Notes under the pieces: model-generated
Database searches by the model: none
What the model was told of the DNA's origin: nothing
What the model saw: the letters and a program-made list of their open reading frames with translations, nothing else
Program-made: the position numbers and the translations under genes
Assembly (NCBI RefSeq): GCF_029962835.1
Contig: NC_080582.1
Location: 16,252,032-16,316,031, forward strand
Direction: 5' to 3'
DNA: 64,000 nt
DNA from: Magnolia sinica
Taxonomy: Eukaryota; Streptophyta; Magnoliopsida; Magnoliales; Magnoliaceae
In this document: positions 34,126-45,071 of the stretch, one piece after another
Layout: each line of letters begins with the position of its first letter
How positions within the stretch are numbered: the first letter of the stretch is position 1

Positions 34126-34834
34126 TGTTGGGGGCCTTGCACAAAACCTTAGGATCCAGCCTCCGGAAACAAACCAGAATTACGGATAATAAAGTAATGA
34201 AATGAATCAAAGCAACAATCACACACCACACGAGATTTTTACGTGGAAAACCCTCAAAGAGGTAAAAACCACGGGACATTATCCAGATCAACAATCTACT
34301 ATCAAAGCAAAACGTTACAACATTCTTCACTCACGCAGGAGTGGATAAACAGTAAGAGAAACAAAGAAAATGGAGAGAACTCACCGATTGTGAGAACGTG
34401 AAAGCGCCGAGACGTAAACTCCCTTCCACAAGCTTCCTCTCTCTCTTTTTCTCTCTCTCTCACACATTTGATAGCCCTCTTGTATTGTTTTTCTATAAAA
34501 GAAAAAAAAAATCCTAAGAACCCCTATTTATAGTTTTAGGAAACTCCTTTCCGCATCTCAATTGCGAAAGGACTTGCGAAACGAAATCTGCGCAAAATCG
34601 TGGAACGAATCTACGTAACCTCGACTAGTCGAGACAAACCCACGACTGATCGAGCGCTACCCATGACCGGTCAAGTACATCTTTCAACCAGTCGAGCATC
34701 CTAGAAGAAAATATCCCAAAGTCGCTGGAGTTCGAGTCGTGTTAGGGCTCGACTTTCACGACTGGTCGTGCACAGCCCTCGACCGGTCGTGCAGGGCTCA
34801 CGACCGGTCGACGACGGGTCAAAAAAACCCATCA
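34126..34834 (-). repeat. 3' LTR of the Tork-like copia
   Basis: 709 bp. It includes a CT-rich tract (34435-34465), 'ctatttatagttttagga', and a cluster of CGACCGGTCG-type palindromes at 34620-34812. Confidence 0.92.
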
Positions 34835-34849
34835 AATCTCTCCCTTTTT
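34835..34849 (-). other. Polypurine tract
   Basis: On the element strand it reads aaaaagggagagatt, directly before the 3' LTR; primes plus-strand DNA synthesis. Confidence 0.75.
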
Positions 34850-35011
34850 GACCCAGGAGGGATCCACCTTCTTCAAGCCAGCCTAGTTTCTACAAACCTC
34901 AAAATTTTCCTTGAGCAAAGCCTTGGTCATCATGTCTGACCTATTATCATCCGTGTGGACCTTCTTAAGCTGTAACACCTTCTATTCTAAAGTATTCCTG
35001 ATCCATTGATA

Positions 35012-35340
35012 CTAAATCTCTATGTGCTTCGACTTAGAATGTTGACTTGGATTCTTACTCAAGTATATAGTACTCTGACTATCGCAAAAGCCCACGTGTT
35101 GTTCCTGCTTTAGGCTAAGTTCCTGTACGAACCCTTTCATCCAAAGCATCTCTTTATATGCTACTGTGACTGCAATGTACTCGGCCTCTATCGTTGACAA
35201 TGCTATGACCTTCTGTAGCTTGCTCTACCAAGAAACCGCTCCCCCTATAAACGTGAACATAAACCCCGATGTAGACTTCCTGGAGTCTAGATCACCTGTC
35301 ATATTTGCATCTATGTAGCCCTCTAACACAGGTTTTCCGT
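35012..35340 (-). pseudogene. Copia RNase H, fragment
   Basis: 35200-35012 reads MSTIEAEYIAVTVAYKEMLW, LKQEQHVGFCDSQSTIYLSK and HSKSKHIEI. These are the TEAEY and CDSQS motifs and the HIDIR-like end of the copia RNase H, which removes RNA from the RNA-DNA hybrid. The first strand upstream (35340-35205) carries a stop, and the C-terminal end is lost beyond 35012. It belongs to the element 34126-39539. Confidence 0.85.
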
Positions 35341-35497
35341 TACCATAAGCCCAACCTAGATGAGCTTCTTAGATGCCACAGTATCTATTTCACCACTGCC
35401 CAATGCTCTTTGCCAGGACTGGCAAGATACCGGCTGACAACACTAACCGCATATGCTATGTCTGGGCGTGTACATACCATAACATACATCAAACTTT

Positions 35498-36585
35498 TTA
35501 CAGCTGACCCGTAAGGTATCTTCTACATCTCTTCCACCATGCCTTCATCTTGGGACACCGCCTGTCGTTCAATCTGAAGTGACCATCTAGTGGAGTACTG
35601 AACGGTTTCGCTGCATTCATATTGAACCGCTCTAGGAATTTCTCAATGTACCGCTCTTGTGATAGCCAAAGCTTCCTGCTGCTTCTGTCACAGGTTATCT
35701 CCATTCCTAGGATCTGTTTAGCCGGGCCCAAGTCTTTCATTGCAAACGACTTGTCCAACTCCTGTTTCAGCTTGTCAATCTTCTTAATGTCTTTTTCCAT
35801 GATGAGCATGTCATCAACGTATAACAATAGAACTAAGAAATCACCATCTAAGAACTTGCGTGTGAACACACAGTGGTCTGACTCCATTCTGTCATACTCA
35901 TACTTCAACATAAACGAGTCGAACTTCTTATACTATTGTCGTGGAGCTTGTTTCAGCCCATACAAGCTCTTCCTCAACTTACACACCATATATGTTCTTT
36001 ACCCTTAACTTCAAAGCCTTCTGGTTGGTACATCTAAATCTCTTCTTCCGGGTCACCATGGAGGAAGGCAGTTTTAACACATAACTGCTCTTTCTCCATA
36101 TTCATGCTAGCTGCCAACCCAAGCAACACCCGTATGGATGTCATCTTCACCACTGGTGAGAATATCTCCTCGAAGTCTATGCCTTTCCTTTGACCAAATC
36201 CTTTCACCACAAGTCTAGCCTTGAACCTTATCTGTGAGTTCTTCTGCTCAACTTTCTTTCTGAACACCCACTTGTTGTTCAAAGCTTTCTTGCCCTTAGG
36301 CAGTTTCACCATGTCATGAGTGTGGTTCTTATGCAAGGATTTCATCTCCTCTTGCATAGCTTTCAACCACTCCTCCTTATGCTCTTCGACTAGGGCATCA
36401 GAATAATCTTCTGGCTCTCCCCCATCAGTCAACATAATGTACTCATGCGACGAGTACCTCTTGGACGGCTGTCTGTCCCTAGATGACCTCCTCACTTGTG
36501 GCTGGATAAAGTGGGAGCTGCTCCCCTGGTCTATCTTCTGAAGGAACTCCCTCATTCTCTGCACCTTCCTGTACTCCCCTGTCAT
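35498..36585 (-). pseudogene. Copia reverse transcriptase, broken once
   Basis: 36585-36034 holds the pre-RT linker and RT N-terminus: EWLKAMQEEMKSLHKNHTHD, NNKWVFRKK, RFKARLVVKGFGQRKGIDFE, IFSPVVKMTSIRVLLGLAAS, VKTAFLHGDPEEEI. A break at 36030-35911 removes the Y..KQS region frame. 35911-35498 then gives DHCVFTRK, LLLYVDDMLIM (an intact YVDD box), FAMKDLGPAKQILGMEI, WLSQERYIEKFLERFNM. The enzyme copies element RNA to DNA. The intact YVDD and good motif spacing show recent coding, but the internal break makes it inactive unless the element is complemented. Confidence 0.9.
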
Positions 36586-37617
36586 CAGGCACTACGGGAG
36601 GAATAACTGGATCCATGTCCTTTAACTCACCTGAACTAGGCTGGTTCTTCTTTGGCTTACCAATGTCTTCTATACACCGATCTTCAAAGAAAACCACATC
36701 TCTACTCCTAACGAGCTTCTTCTCAGTCGGATCGCATAATTTGTAACCGAATTTTTCATCACTGTACCCCAAGAACACACACTGTCTGATCTTCATATCG
36801 AGCTTAGACATCTCGTCCATTGGAACGTGAACGGATGTCCTGCATCCAAACATCCTGAGATGACTGTACGATGGATCCTATCTAGTTCACACCTTCTCGG
36901 GTACTTCTCCATTCAACAAGATTTATGGAGACTTGTTTATTAGATACACCGCCGTGTGCATTGCTTCTCCTCAGAACATCTTGGGCAATTTCGCATAGGA
37001 TAACATGCATCTGATTCTCTCAACAATGGTACGATTCATTCGCTCAACTACACCATTTTGCTGGGAGGTCTTGGGAACCGTCTGTTCATGCCGTATACCT
37101 AGGGACTTGCAGTATTAATGAAAGTCGCCAATGTATTTACCACCATTATCAGTGCGGATGCACTTCAATGATCTACCTGTCTCTCTCTCGACCATAGCAT
37201 GAAACAATTTAAACATACCAAAGACATCGTCCTTAGATTTCAAAGCATAAACCCAAACCCTTCTAGATGCATCATATATAAAAGTAACAAAATACAATGC
37301 CCCACTCAAGGTTTTTGTCCTCATAAGACCACAAACATCAGAATAAACCAAATCTAATGCATGCACTTTATTAACATGAGAAACAGTTTTAACAAATGAA
37401 ACTCTATATTGTTCCCTGATAAACAATCAAGACAGGTTTTGAGAGGCATACCTGTCACGTCTGGAAGGAGCCACTTCATCGCTAGTAGCTGAAGCCTTTT
37501 TTCACTTATGTAACCTAGATGCCTGTGCCACATGTCAATAGTTGAATCTTCTGCTGCGTTCAACCCACCCTTACACACACTAAGACATGCCTTGTAAAAG
37601 GTAAACACTTCTTTCAT
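36586..37617 (-). pseudogene. Copia integrase, frameshifted
   Basis: The gag-pre-integrase module (MWHRHLGYISEKRLQLLAMK, CLDCLSG) lies in 37617-37354. The catalytic core continues in another frame at 37426-37115: LDLVYSDVCG, LSGALYFVTFIYDASRRVWV, IRTDNGGKYIGDF, giving the first two acids of the D,D35E triad. The third (QQNG.VERMNRTI) lies in the broken stretch 37100-36900, and the C-terminal part (MFGCRTSVHVPMDEMSKLDM, FLGYSDEKFGYKLCDP, RSRDVVFFED) is 36853-36600. Integrase inserts the DNA copy into the chromosome. Two or more frame breaks. Confidence 0.88.
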
Positions 37618-37919
37618 CTAGCTGCGATCAACGAACCTTTAATAAGCTTCCAGCGCCCACTAGAAAACCGACTTTCATAGCCATCATCATCTAACCTTCC
37701 CATCGACATCAAGTTGAGGCGAAGGTCTGGGATATGCCTCACATCCCTGAGAACCAATGTGCAGCCCACATCGGTCTTCACACAAATATCACCGACCCCT
37801 ACGATCTTCGATACGTCAGAATTTTCCATCTTCACAGTCCCATAATCACCTGACTTGTAGCTTGTGAAGAAATCCTTGCGTGGAGTCGCATGAAAAGAGG
37901 CTCCCGAGTCTATCACGTA
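37614..37919 (-). pseudogene. Copia protease
   Basis: The frame from 37916 reads VIDSGASFHATPRKDFFTSY, then GDICVKTDVGCTLVLRDVRH and IPDLRLNLMSMGRLDDDGYE. DSGAS is the catalytic aspartate motif of the retroviral-type aspartic protease that cuts the copia polyprotein; the LRDVRHIPDLRLNLMS stretch is typical of Ty1/copia. It is separated from gag by a stop at about 37930 and from integrase by a stop at about 37617. Confidence 0.88.
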
Positions 37920-37949
37920 GTCGGTGTCCTAACTCGTAGCCGTGAGACA

Positions 37950-38761
37950 TATATCATAATCTGCAAAAAGAAAACTACAACGTTGCATCTGAAGCGATCG
38001 CAGTGGAATCTGATTCATCTTCCTTCTCCTTTCCTTTTCCTTTCTTGTCGTTCTTCTTACTACACCATTCCAGCAATCAACATCTTTTCTGTTACTCGAC
38101 TTGCCTCTTGATTTATCTTGGGCCTTCTCACCCTTCCTGTTATTTGCTCTCCCCCGTTCATGTGTTACAAGGGTCTCTTGCTGAGTAGACCCCTGAGACT
38201 CCTCCTTGTCTCTTCATTGAAGAGACAGCTAGTAACTTGTTCCATGGATATCTTTTTGTCTATCGCGGAGTTACTTAGAGACACCACCAATGTCTCCCAA
38301 CTGTCAGGCAATGAACTAAGCAAAAGTAAAGCATGCAATTCATCATTCAGGACCATCTTCATAGCGGAAAGTTGGTTCACTATATTGCTGACCTCATTCA
38401 TGTACTCGGCCACAGAACCACCATCCTTGAACTTGAGATTCACAAGTCGCCTTATCAAAAAAATCTTATTACCAGCTGTCTTCCTCTCATACAACCTTTC
38501 TAATTTCAGCCATAGGCTAGCGGCTGAGGTTTCCGTATACACATGGTGGAACACAGAATCATCCAGTCATTGTCTAATAAACCCCACCGCCTTCCGGTCC
38601 AACTTCTTCCAATCATCATCAGATATATCTTTGAATTTTGCTGATATGCCTAAAATTGGATAATATAGGCCCTTGCAATAAAGTAAGTCCTCCATCTTAG
38701 CCTTCCATATGGTCCAGTTAGAACTATTGAGGTTGATCATCCTTGATGAGCCACCTTCCAT
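37950..38761 (-). pseudogene. Copia gag (capsid), interrupted
   Basis: 38761-38567 begins MEGGSSRMINLNSSNWTIWK, KMEDLLYCKGLY, and 38554-38165 continues MFHHVYTETSAASLWLKLER, NKIFLIRRLVNLKFKDGGSV, AEYMNEVSNIVNQL, LSSLPDSWETLVVSLSNSA. This is the UBN2-type copia capsid that forms the virus-like particle. A stop at about 38564 separates the two parts. The zinc knuckle expected after it is degraded (CWNG.., 38075-38040), with the later cysteines and histidine lost. The ATG is about 36 bases inside the primer-binding site, a normal position. Confidence 0.88.
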
Positions 38762-38796
38762 AATTCTAAACCGATCCTACCCGTTCAATGAACTTG

Positions 38797-38808
38797 GCTC
38801 TGATACCA
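38797..38808 (-). other. Primer-binding site, initiator Met tRNA
   Basis: On the element strand it reads TGGTATCAGAGC, three bases after the 5' LTR. This is the standard plant copia site complementary to the 3' end of initiator methionine tRNA. Confidence 0.95.
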
Positions 38809-38811
38809 CAT

Positions 38812-39539
38812 TGTTGGGGGCCTTGCACAAAACCTTAGGATCTAGCCTCCTGAAACAAACCAGAATTATGGATAATAAATCAATGAAATGAATCAAAGCA
38901 ACAATCACACACCACACGAGATTTTTACACGGAAAACCTTTAAAGAGGTAAAAAACACGGGATCTCGTCTAGATCAACAATCTATTATCAAAGCAAAACG
39001 TTACAACCTTCTTCACTTACACAGGAGTAGATAAACAGTAAGAGAAACAAAGAAAATGGAGAGATCTCACCGATTATGAGGACGTGAAAGCGTTGAGACG
39101 TAAACTCCCTTCCACAAGCTTCCTCTCTCTCTTTTTTTTTTTCTCTCTCACACCTTTGATAGCTCTCTTGTATTGTTTTTCTATAAAAGAAAAAACCTTA
39201 GGAACCCCTATTTATAGTTTTAGGAAACTCCTTTCCGCATTCCAGTTACGAAGGACTTGCAAAACGAAATCCATACAAAATCGCGAAACGAATCTGCGTA
39301 ACTTTGACTGGTCGAGACAAACCCACAACCAGTCGAGCACCACCCATGACCGGTCGAGCACATCCTTCGACCGGTTGAGCACATCCTTCGACCGGTCGAG
39401 CACCCCGGGTGAAAATATCCCAAAGTCGCTGGAGTTCGAGTTGTGTCAGGGCTCGACTTCCACGACTGGTCGTGCACAGCCCTGGACCGGACATGCAGGG
39501 CTCATGACCGGTCGACGACAGGTCAAAAAAAACCCATCA
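38812..39539 (-). repeat. 5' LTR of the Tork-like copia
   Basis: 728 bp, matching 34126-34834. Palindrome cluster at 39305-39520 with several accggtcga cores; ends ...acccatca on the plus strand. Confidence 0.92.
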
Positions 39540-40079
39540 ATTAGGTGATGTAGTGCACATACTAACGGTTTGTTTAGTGTATGGTATTAGATGGGGTTAA
39601 TAGGGATGAAATTGCATTTGTTACATTGGGATGGAATTGCATTTGATCTCACGAGGGATTTTTGTGTTTTTAAAAAATGTACAGGATTTCCATGGTTTTA
39701 AAAAAACATGCAATACGAGATGTTCTAAATTCATAATGAATTCGAGATCTACCCAATCTGTCCCACCCATGAATCTGGTAAAAGGCATTGTTGATGTTAG
39801 CAAGTTCTGTGGGTCCCACTATGATGTCTGGGCTATATCCACACCATCCATCCATTTTTTATATCATTTTAGGACATGGTCACAAAAATTAGGTAGATCC
39901 AAAGCTGATCAAGTGGGCCACACCACATAAACTAATGAGGATTGAAGGCCAATCATTGAAAATTTCTTGACGGTTACACGAGTTTTTGGATCAAGCTGAT
40001 ATTTATGTTTTCTTTGATCACTTTTGTGGTCTACCTAGCCTTTTTTTTATCCATCTTGGCTATGAAACGGTCCGCAACC
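39540..40079. repeat. End of unit B and MITE-like sequence
   Basis: 39540-39565 completes copy B ('attaggtgatgtagtgcaca'). From 39566 'ggtttgtttagtgtatgg' starts different AT-rich sequence. 39805-40079 is a GTGGGCCC-family fragment ('gggtcccactatgatgtct', 'gatatttatgttttctttgat'). No gene. Confidence 0.45.
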
Positions 40080-40640
40080 CACTCTACATCAGAAATCCAC
40101 ACTTTTTGCTACCTAGGCCCAAACGCAATGCAAATCCAAATCTCAAGTGAGCCATATGACAAGAAAATGTAGGTAGGTAAATGCCTCTCATTGAAACCTT
40201 CCCAAGGCCTACCAGAATGTTTATACGCTATTCATATTGTTCACATGGTCATTCCTACTTGGAGGAACTGAAAATACAAAATTTAGCGTAATCCAAAACT
40301 TTTGTTCACCCCACAAATGTTTCAACAATGCAAGTTTAATCCCCTGTGGTACGGCTCACTTTAGTTATGGATTTGCATTATTTTTGGCCCATGTTCTAGC
40401 ATGTTCCATAAAAAACACATGGACAGGGGGATTTCTGACAAACATTATGGTGGCCCCATCTAGCTTCCCATTGGCTTTCGCAGACAATCTGTGTCCTTGG
40501 CATTGCAATCCTCATTTTGGATGGCATATGGTCACCACCATCTTTTTGGTGCATGTAAGATTTGTCGTTGACCATTTGTAAGTCTTTGTAGTGATAAATC
40601 TCGTTCTCTAGAATTTTTTTTGGCAAGCGAATTTCTAAGG
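40080..40640. repeat. Dispersed repeat, duplicated at 42180-42730
   Basis: It shares with 42180-42730 the phrases 'gctagcttcccat.ggt..gcag.caatc', 'gcatgtaagat' and 'gataaatctcgttctc'. It shares 'aggtagacc'-type and 'gaactgaaaatacaaa' parts with 17690-17990. Confidence 0.6.
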
Positions 40641-40869
40641 ATGTTGTTGGGGACATCTTTTTAAAAATAAAAAACTTTTGCTATAAATTAATAAATATTT
40701 AGAGTTTTTATCCATACAATCATTGAAAGCACATGATATTCCAAGATCATTCTTTTGACTGTTCATATTTACCCAAACACTCATCTGGTGTTACAGCTAG
40801 AGAGTGAAAATTTTAATTTACCCTTATATGCATTTACCACGATAGAACCGAAAGCTAGCCCCGTGAAAT

Positions 40870-41465
40870 CCTGCTTGGTTGAGGTAGTCAAATGTGATAT
40901 GTTTCTCAAATCCAATTTGATTACCAGTTTTGTGAACTAATTTTAGACGTAGGTCTCAAAGACCAGCTCCATACACCATTTAGGTAGACCATATGATTGA
41001 AAACAATGTACATATTAATGCCTACACTTCAAACTATTTCCCTCACTTTCACCCACCTTAATCACGGATTGTCCTAAATTTTAGGCCTAAAGCTTGAATT
41101 TTTTTTCCATGGCATCTAACGGTTTAAGTAGATTTCACGTAATCATCATGATGGTCCCTAAAAAGACTATAAAAAAATAAAAATAAAAATGGACGTCTCT
41201 CTTCAATTGTTTCTTCTAGTGTGGTCCATTTAAATCATAAGTCAGTCTGACTTTATGGGAGTATGCTTAATATGGGATTACACATCTGATGGTGGGAGTG
41301 GACTTCGAATACACATTAGGGTGGGCATCGGTCTCTAAGACAAGATTTTCCTTTCTATATATATTTGAGTTTTTTGGATACTATGTTAAGAAAGGAATTT
41401 TTATTTATGCATACTGGTGACACCCTAACCTGTATTTGAAATCCATTCCTTCTATTAGATGTGTA
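40870..41465. repeat. Duplicated unit, copy E (partial)
   Basis: It aligns with 31060-31480: 'ctaaattttagg', 'tgattgaaaacaatgtac', 'acttcaaactatttccctca', 'tttcacgtaatcatcat'. Truncated at both sides; the right side joins gypsy copy 3. Confidence 0.55.
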
Positions 41466-41470
41466 ATTCC

Positions 41471-42115
41471 ATGATGTAGAGTGGGCCGCAGACACTTTCA
41501 TGTCCAAGATGGATCAGAGAAGGCCCGATCAGAGGCAGAAATCATCAAGACCGTCGGAACTTTAAAGTAGACATATCTCGTAGACCAGAATGAGTTACTC
41601 GAATTACCATATATGATTTTGGGGTAGGACGAGCTACTTTAGCCAACCAACCCGGCTATGTCGGGTTACCTACACTGAATTTGCGAGATTCCATCCTATC
41701 ACGGTCAAATTTCATGTTTATTTACGTTTTTACTATTTTTAGTAAGTTTTAGTTTGATTATAACTCTTCATCCGTTAGGCTTTAGGAGTTGTATCCAACA
41801 CGAAAAGTGTTTAGAAAAAATTAAGAGAATAATGTGGTTAAGCTACATAGGACACTTACTATAAATAGTAAATTTACTATTTATAGTAAGTTATAAATTT
41901 TAGAGAGTTTTAGTTATAATTTAATTTTTAAACTTCTTCCTAGTCTTGGTATTTCTATTTAAAGGTTGTAAACTCGTTTATTTCATTTATCAATTAATCA
42001 ATTTACAATTTTTCATGAATACTATTTCTATTTTCTTACTTTTTCCTCGTGAATTCGAGAAGTCTCTATGAGGAGTCCAGAGAAGCTTCGTGGATTCGAA
42101 GTAGTTATCCTTGAG
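41471..42115 (+). mobile_element. Gypsy 3' end, copy 3
   Basis: It aligns with 3378-4055 nearly end to end: integrase tail ('aagatggatcagagaaggcc'), 'tatgattttggggtaggacg', palindromes near 41725 and 41860, and 'ctatgaggagtccagagaag'. It ends at 'gtagttatcctt'. No coding remains. Confidence 0.7.
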
Positions 42116-42179
42116 AAAGATGGTAATCGATCACGATTCATCCATACATCATTCCACCTTAGGTTCAAGCCCAAAAAAT

Positions 42180-42730
42180 CAAACTACATATGAGAAGGCA
42201 GGTGAGGCCCACTGAACCTGCCCATCCATTTTGCCATACCATGTTAGAATATGGGCCTGAAAATGATGCAAATTGAAAATTCTTAGTATGCCATACCACA
42301 AGAAAATGATGGTAAGTATATGCCTGCCATGAAACCTCCTTGGTCTACCATGATGTTTATATCTCATCCATACTTTTTGTAAGGTCATTCCTAATTAGAT
42401 GAACTGAAAACATAAAAAATTTGCTTGATCCAAAACTTCAGTGGCACTATGAATTTTGAACAGTGGACGTTCAATGCTCAGTCCGGACCCACTTGAGTTT
42501 TGGATTTGCCTCATTTTTTATCCCATGTCCTAGCATGATTTGTATAAAGGGTTGGATGGGGTGGATTTCTCAAAAATATCACACTTAGCTTCCCATCGGT
42601 CGCAGGCAATCCACGTCCTTACCACCGCAATCCCCATCTTTTAGTTTGGGTGCATTTAAGATCGGCCGTTGGCCATTTATAGTTATTCATAATGACAAAT
42701 CTCATTCTCCAAAAATTTTAGGGTAAGAGG
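42180..42730. repeat. Dispersed repeat, second copy of 40080-40640
   Basis: Offset about 2.1 kb from the first copy; the intervening sequence is unit E plus gypsy copy 3. Includes a palindromic pair ('ccatttatagttattcataatg'). Confidence 0.6.
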
Positions 42731-43914
42731 TTTTCGAATTTTGATGTTTTCTCACGATATTGTTGTGAAAATCTTACTAAAATTTTTTTAAAATATATTA
42801 TAAATTAATAAATAGTTTAAAATTTTAACAACGAGCTATTTATAATTTGGTATTTTTATGGGAAGGTTGTTCTTTTTAGAATGGAAATTACCCAACCACC
42901 CCCGTGTGTTGCTTTTCTTTAAAAGGTAATACAGTTAGTAAATTTTGTGCCCCGCATTGTATACATCTGACATCCAAGCCTATCAAACATCTACAACTAA
43001 TCAATGATTACACGGATCAAAAATATTTTTGATTGAATCACCAGATGGGTTATATATGTATTTTGATGTTTTCAAATAGTCTATATCATTTTTTATAGTG
43101 TTGTTCTTCTCAACATCATAGCGGATTACATCTATTGGACGGATTGGATATCAAAAAAGTATCACATGGGCCCCAGAAATTTTCACTTTACTACTATGTA
43201 AAGAAAGAGCACTGTATGTATCATGATGATTTCACCACTCAAAAAGCACTACTTTCTAAAGAAAAAGAGCAGTGTGGGTATTATGATAATTTCACCACTC
43301 AAAAAGCACTTCTCCACCCTCTCGTTCACGGGGACTTTATTTGGTAAAATTCCCTATTTGTCAAAATTCCTAACATCTGATAATTTTTACATTATTATCC
43401 CGAAAAATATGAGTGATTCAAAATTGCTGATATTTTGAAAATTCTCCAATAATATTGTTTATCTTATTTCCCACAATAGTATCCCGAGATTTTCAACATA
43501 ACAGACCTTCGTCGCACTGCTAATCCTCTGTTTGTTGAGCAAATCCAAATCTATGCCTTTTTGGAATCTCATTGACAAACTCACCGCAATTGTCCACCTT
43601 TTCCTATGATTTTGTTCTGCAAGGGTGCAGCTACACTATCAGAACCAGCACCTTGTACATGCTTCAGAATCTCACACTAAATGAATTCTGACCCTTCCAA
43701 CAATGGATTTGTCTAAACATAGTGTTGAAATTGCAGTCAATAAGGAAAAAATCACATCCTTGTGGATGCTTCTTTACGCATATCATCTAATATCTACAAA
43801 TTAGAGAAACCATTATACTGCCTCATGTGTCCTACTTCTTTTGGGTTGTCCTTCACTGTATGAGCCGTAACCAGGGTGACAAGCATCGATGATAACATCA
43901 CAAGGTATATAAGA
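42731..43914. other. Unassigned AT-rich stretch with a 58-bp tandem pair
   Basis: No gene recognised. Two related units of about 58 bp lie at about 43204-43318, each ending 'atttcaccactcaaaaagca'. The rest is low-similarity AT-rich DNA. Confidence 0.4.
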
Positions 43915-43919
43915 GTCCA

Positions 43920-44150
43920 GCTTTGGTGGGGTGAGTATTTGGCTGGTGACCCTACCAAAGCTCATTTCCATAGCTCACTGGTTAAGATTGAAAATCAGGC
44001 ATGTGCTGGGACCTAATTTCCAGGCCTACCTGAACTCAGTAACCCAAACTTGTATCCAACAATACCTGTTTCTCTGGATTGGATAAACATGATTAAGAGC
44101 GTTGATAAAGAATTAAAGATCCCCACCATGGAACAATTGGGTTGGACCAG
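43920..44150 (+). pseudogene. Conserved short frame of unknown function, copy C (nonsense codon)
   Basis: Reads WWGEYLAGDPTKAHFHSSLV, ENQACAGT, a TAA stop, then FPGLPELSNPNLYPT, LDWINMIKSVDKELKI, TMEQLGWT. Homologue of 6096-6320 and 29004-29297. Confidence 0.4.
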
Positions 44151-44684
44151 TCGGGATTGGGATAAGCCTAGCCCAAGTTTCATCCTAATCCATGGGTTGG
44201 GTTGAGCTCATTAGCTTATGGCATGTTTTTTTAATTGTTGGGACACTACCATCTATAATTTCATTGATATAATAGAAAATTACATCTAGGGGAACATAAA
44301 TGAAACCTGAAAAACCCAACAAATTCATACAAAATAGCAAGGCCCCACGACAACATCTAACAGGAAAGACAGGTGAGTCCAGACTATCAGGAAAATGAAA
44401 GGGAAACAAAAAAAAAAAAATTGAGTCCTGCTTACTGCTGCAAGCATGATTTGCCAAACAAATCCAGTACTTGTTTACCTTTCTTAAATACATGCAAAAG
44501 AGCAATACATCCAATTTCTTCATGAAATTCATAATTCGAATCCAGTAAGACTAAATCATTCAAGTCCAGTGGAACACCCTATACTTTCTACTACATCCTA
44601 ACACAAATAAAAGAGAAATACAATAGTTCAAGAAGACAGGAATAACATAAGCAAGCAGAGGTAAATTAAGCAGAGAAGAATCAC

Positions 44685-45071
44685 TTAGTTGAGGGACACC
44701 ATTCTTTGAAACGGATGTTGCATGACTAGATGCTGCCCTCCCATTTCAGAACAAACTTCATGGGACTCAGTCGTGATCATGACTTTTCTGCCACTGGTGG
44801 TGGCAAGGGCTGTGACTGGAACTCCCATCTCTTGCAAGTCAAAGCTTTCCCAAACATCTTCCAAGATGAGAATGAACCTTTGGCCACTTAAATTATCCTT
44901 GATACGCTTAGCAGCTATGGAGATTTGTATGGACTCTGGGTTCTCCAATGCCTTCTGAATTCCCATCTGCATCTCCATCAACTGATTCCTTATCTCCTTT
45001 GCATCAAACATATTTAAAACCTCCATTTCCACGACCATCTGTGACTTCCCCACTCCCTGCATCAAGATCAA
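44685..45071 (-). pseudogene. NB-ARC fragment, copy C (internal deletion)
   Basis: The 128-residue frame reads MILMQGVGKSQMVVEMEVLN, MFDAKEIRNQLMEMQMGIQK, RFILILEDVWESFDLQEMGV, VMITTESHEVCSEMGGQHLV and ends FQRMVSLN like copy A. Relative to copy A, about 85 residues between the P-loop helix and VLKMFDAK are deleted, which removes RNBS-A, and the residues before QGVGKS are missing. P-loop residues GVGKS, kinase-2 and RNBS-B survive. An NB-ARC domain of this size could not fold normally, so I call it a pseudogene although the frame is open. It occupies the same position in its unit as the copies in A and B. Confidence 0.82.

Larger units (their letters stand above)
34126..39539 (-). mobile_element. 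Complete-structure Ty1/copia (Tork-like) retrotransposon
   Basis: A 5.41-kb element on the minus strand, bounded by LTRs 34126-34834 and 38812-39539, both TG...CA. It is flanked by a perfect attag duplication, and the empty site is visible in copies A and C. It has a primer-binding site at 38797-38808, a polypurine tract near 34835-34849, and gag, protease, integrase, RT and RNase H in copia order. In the first about 250 bp the LTRs differ at about 20 positions by eye (about 8%), so the insertion is old but younger than the unit it interrupts. Frameshifts and stops are present, so it is non-autonomous now. Confidence 0.95.
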
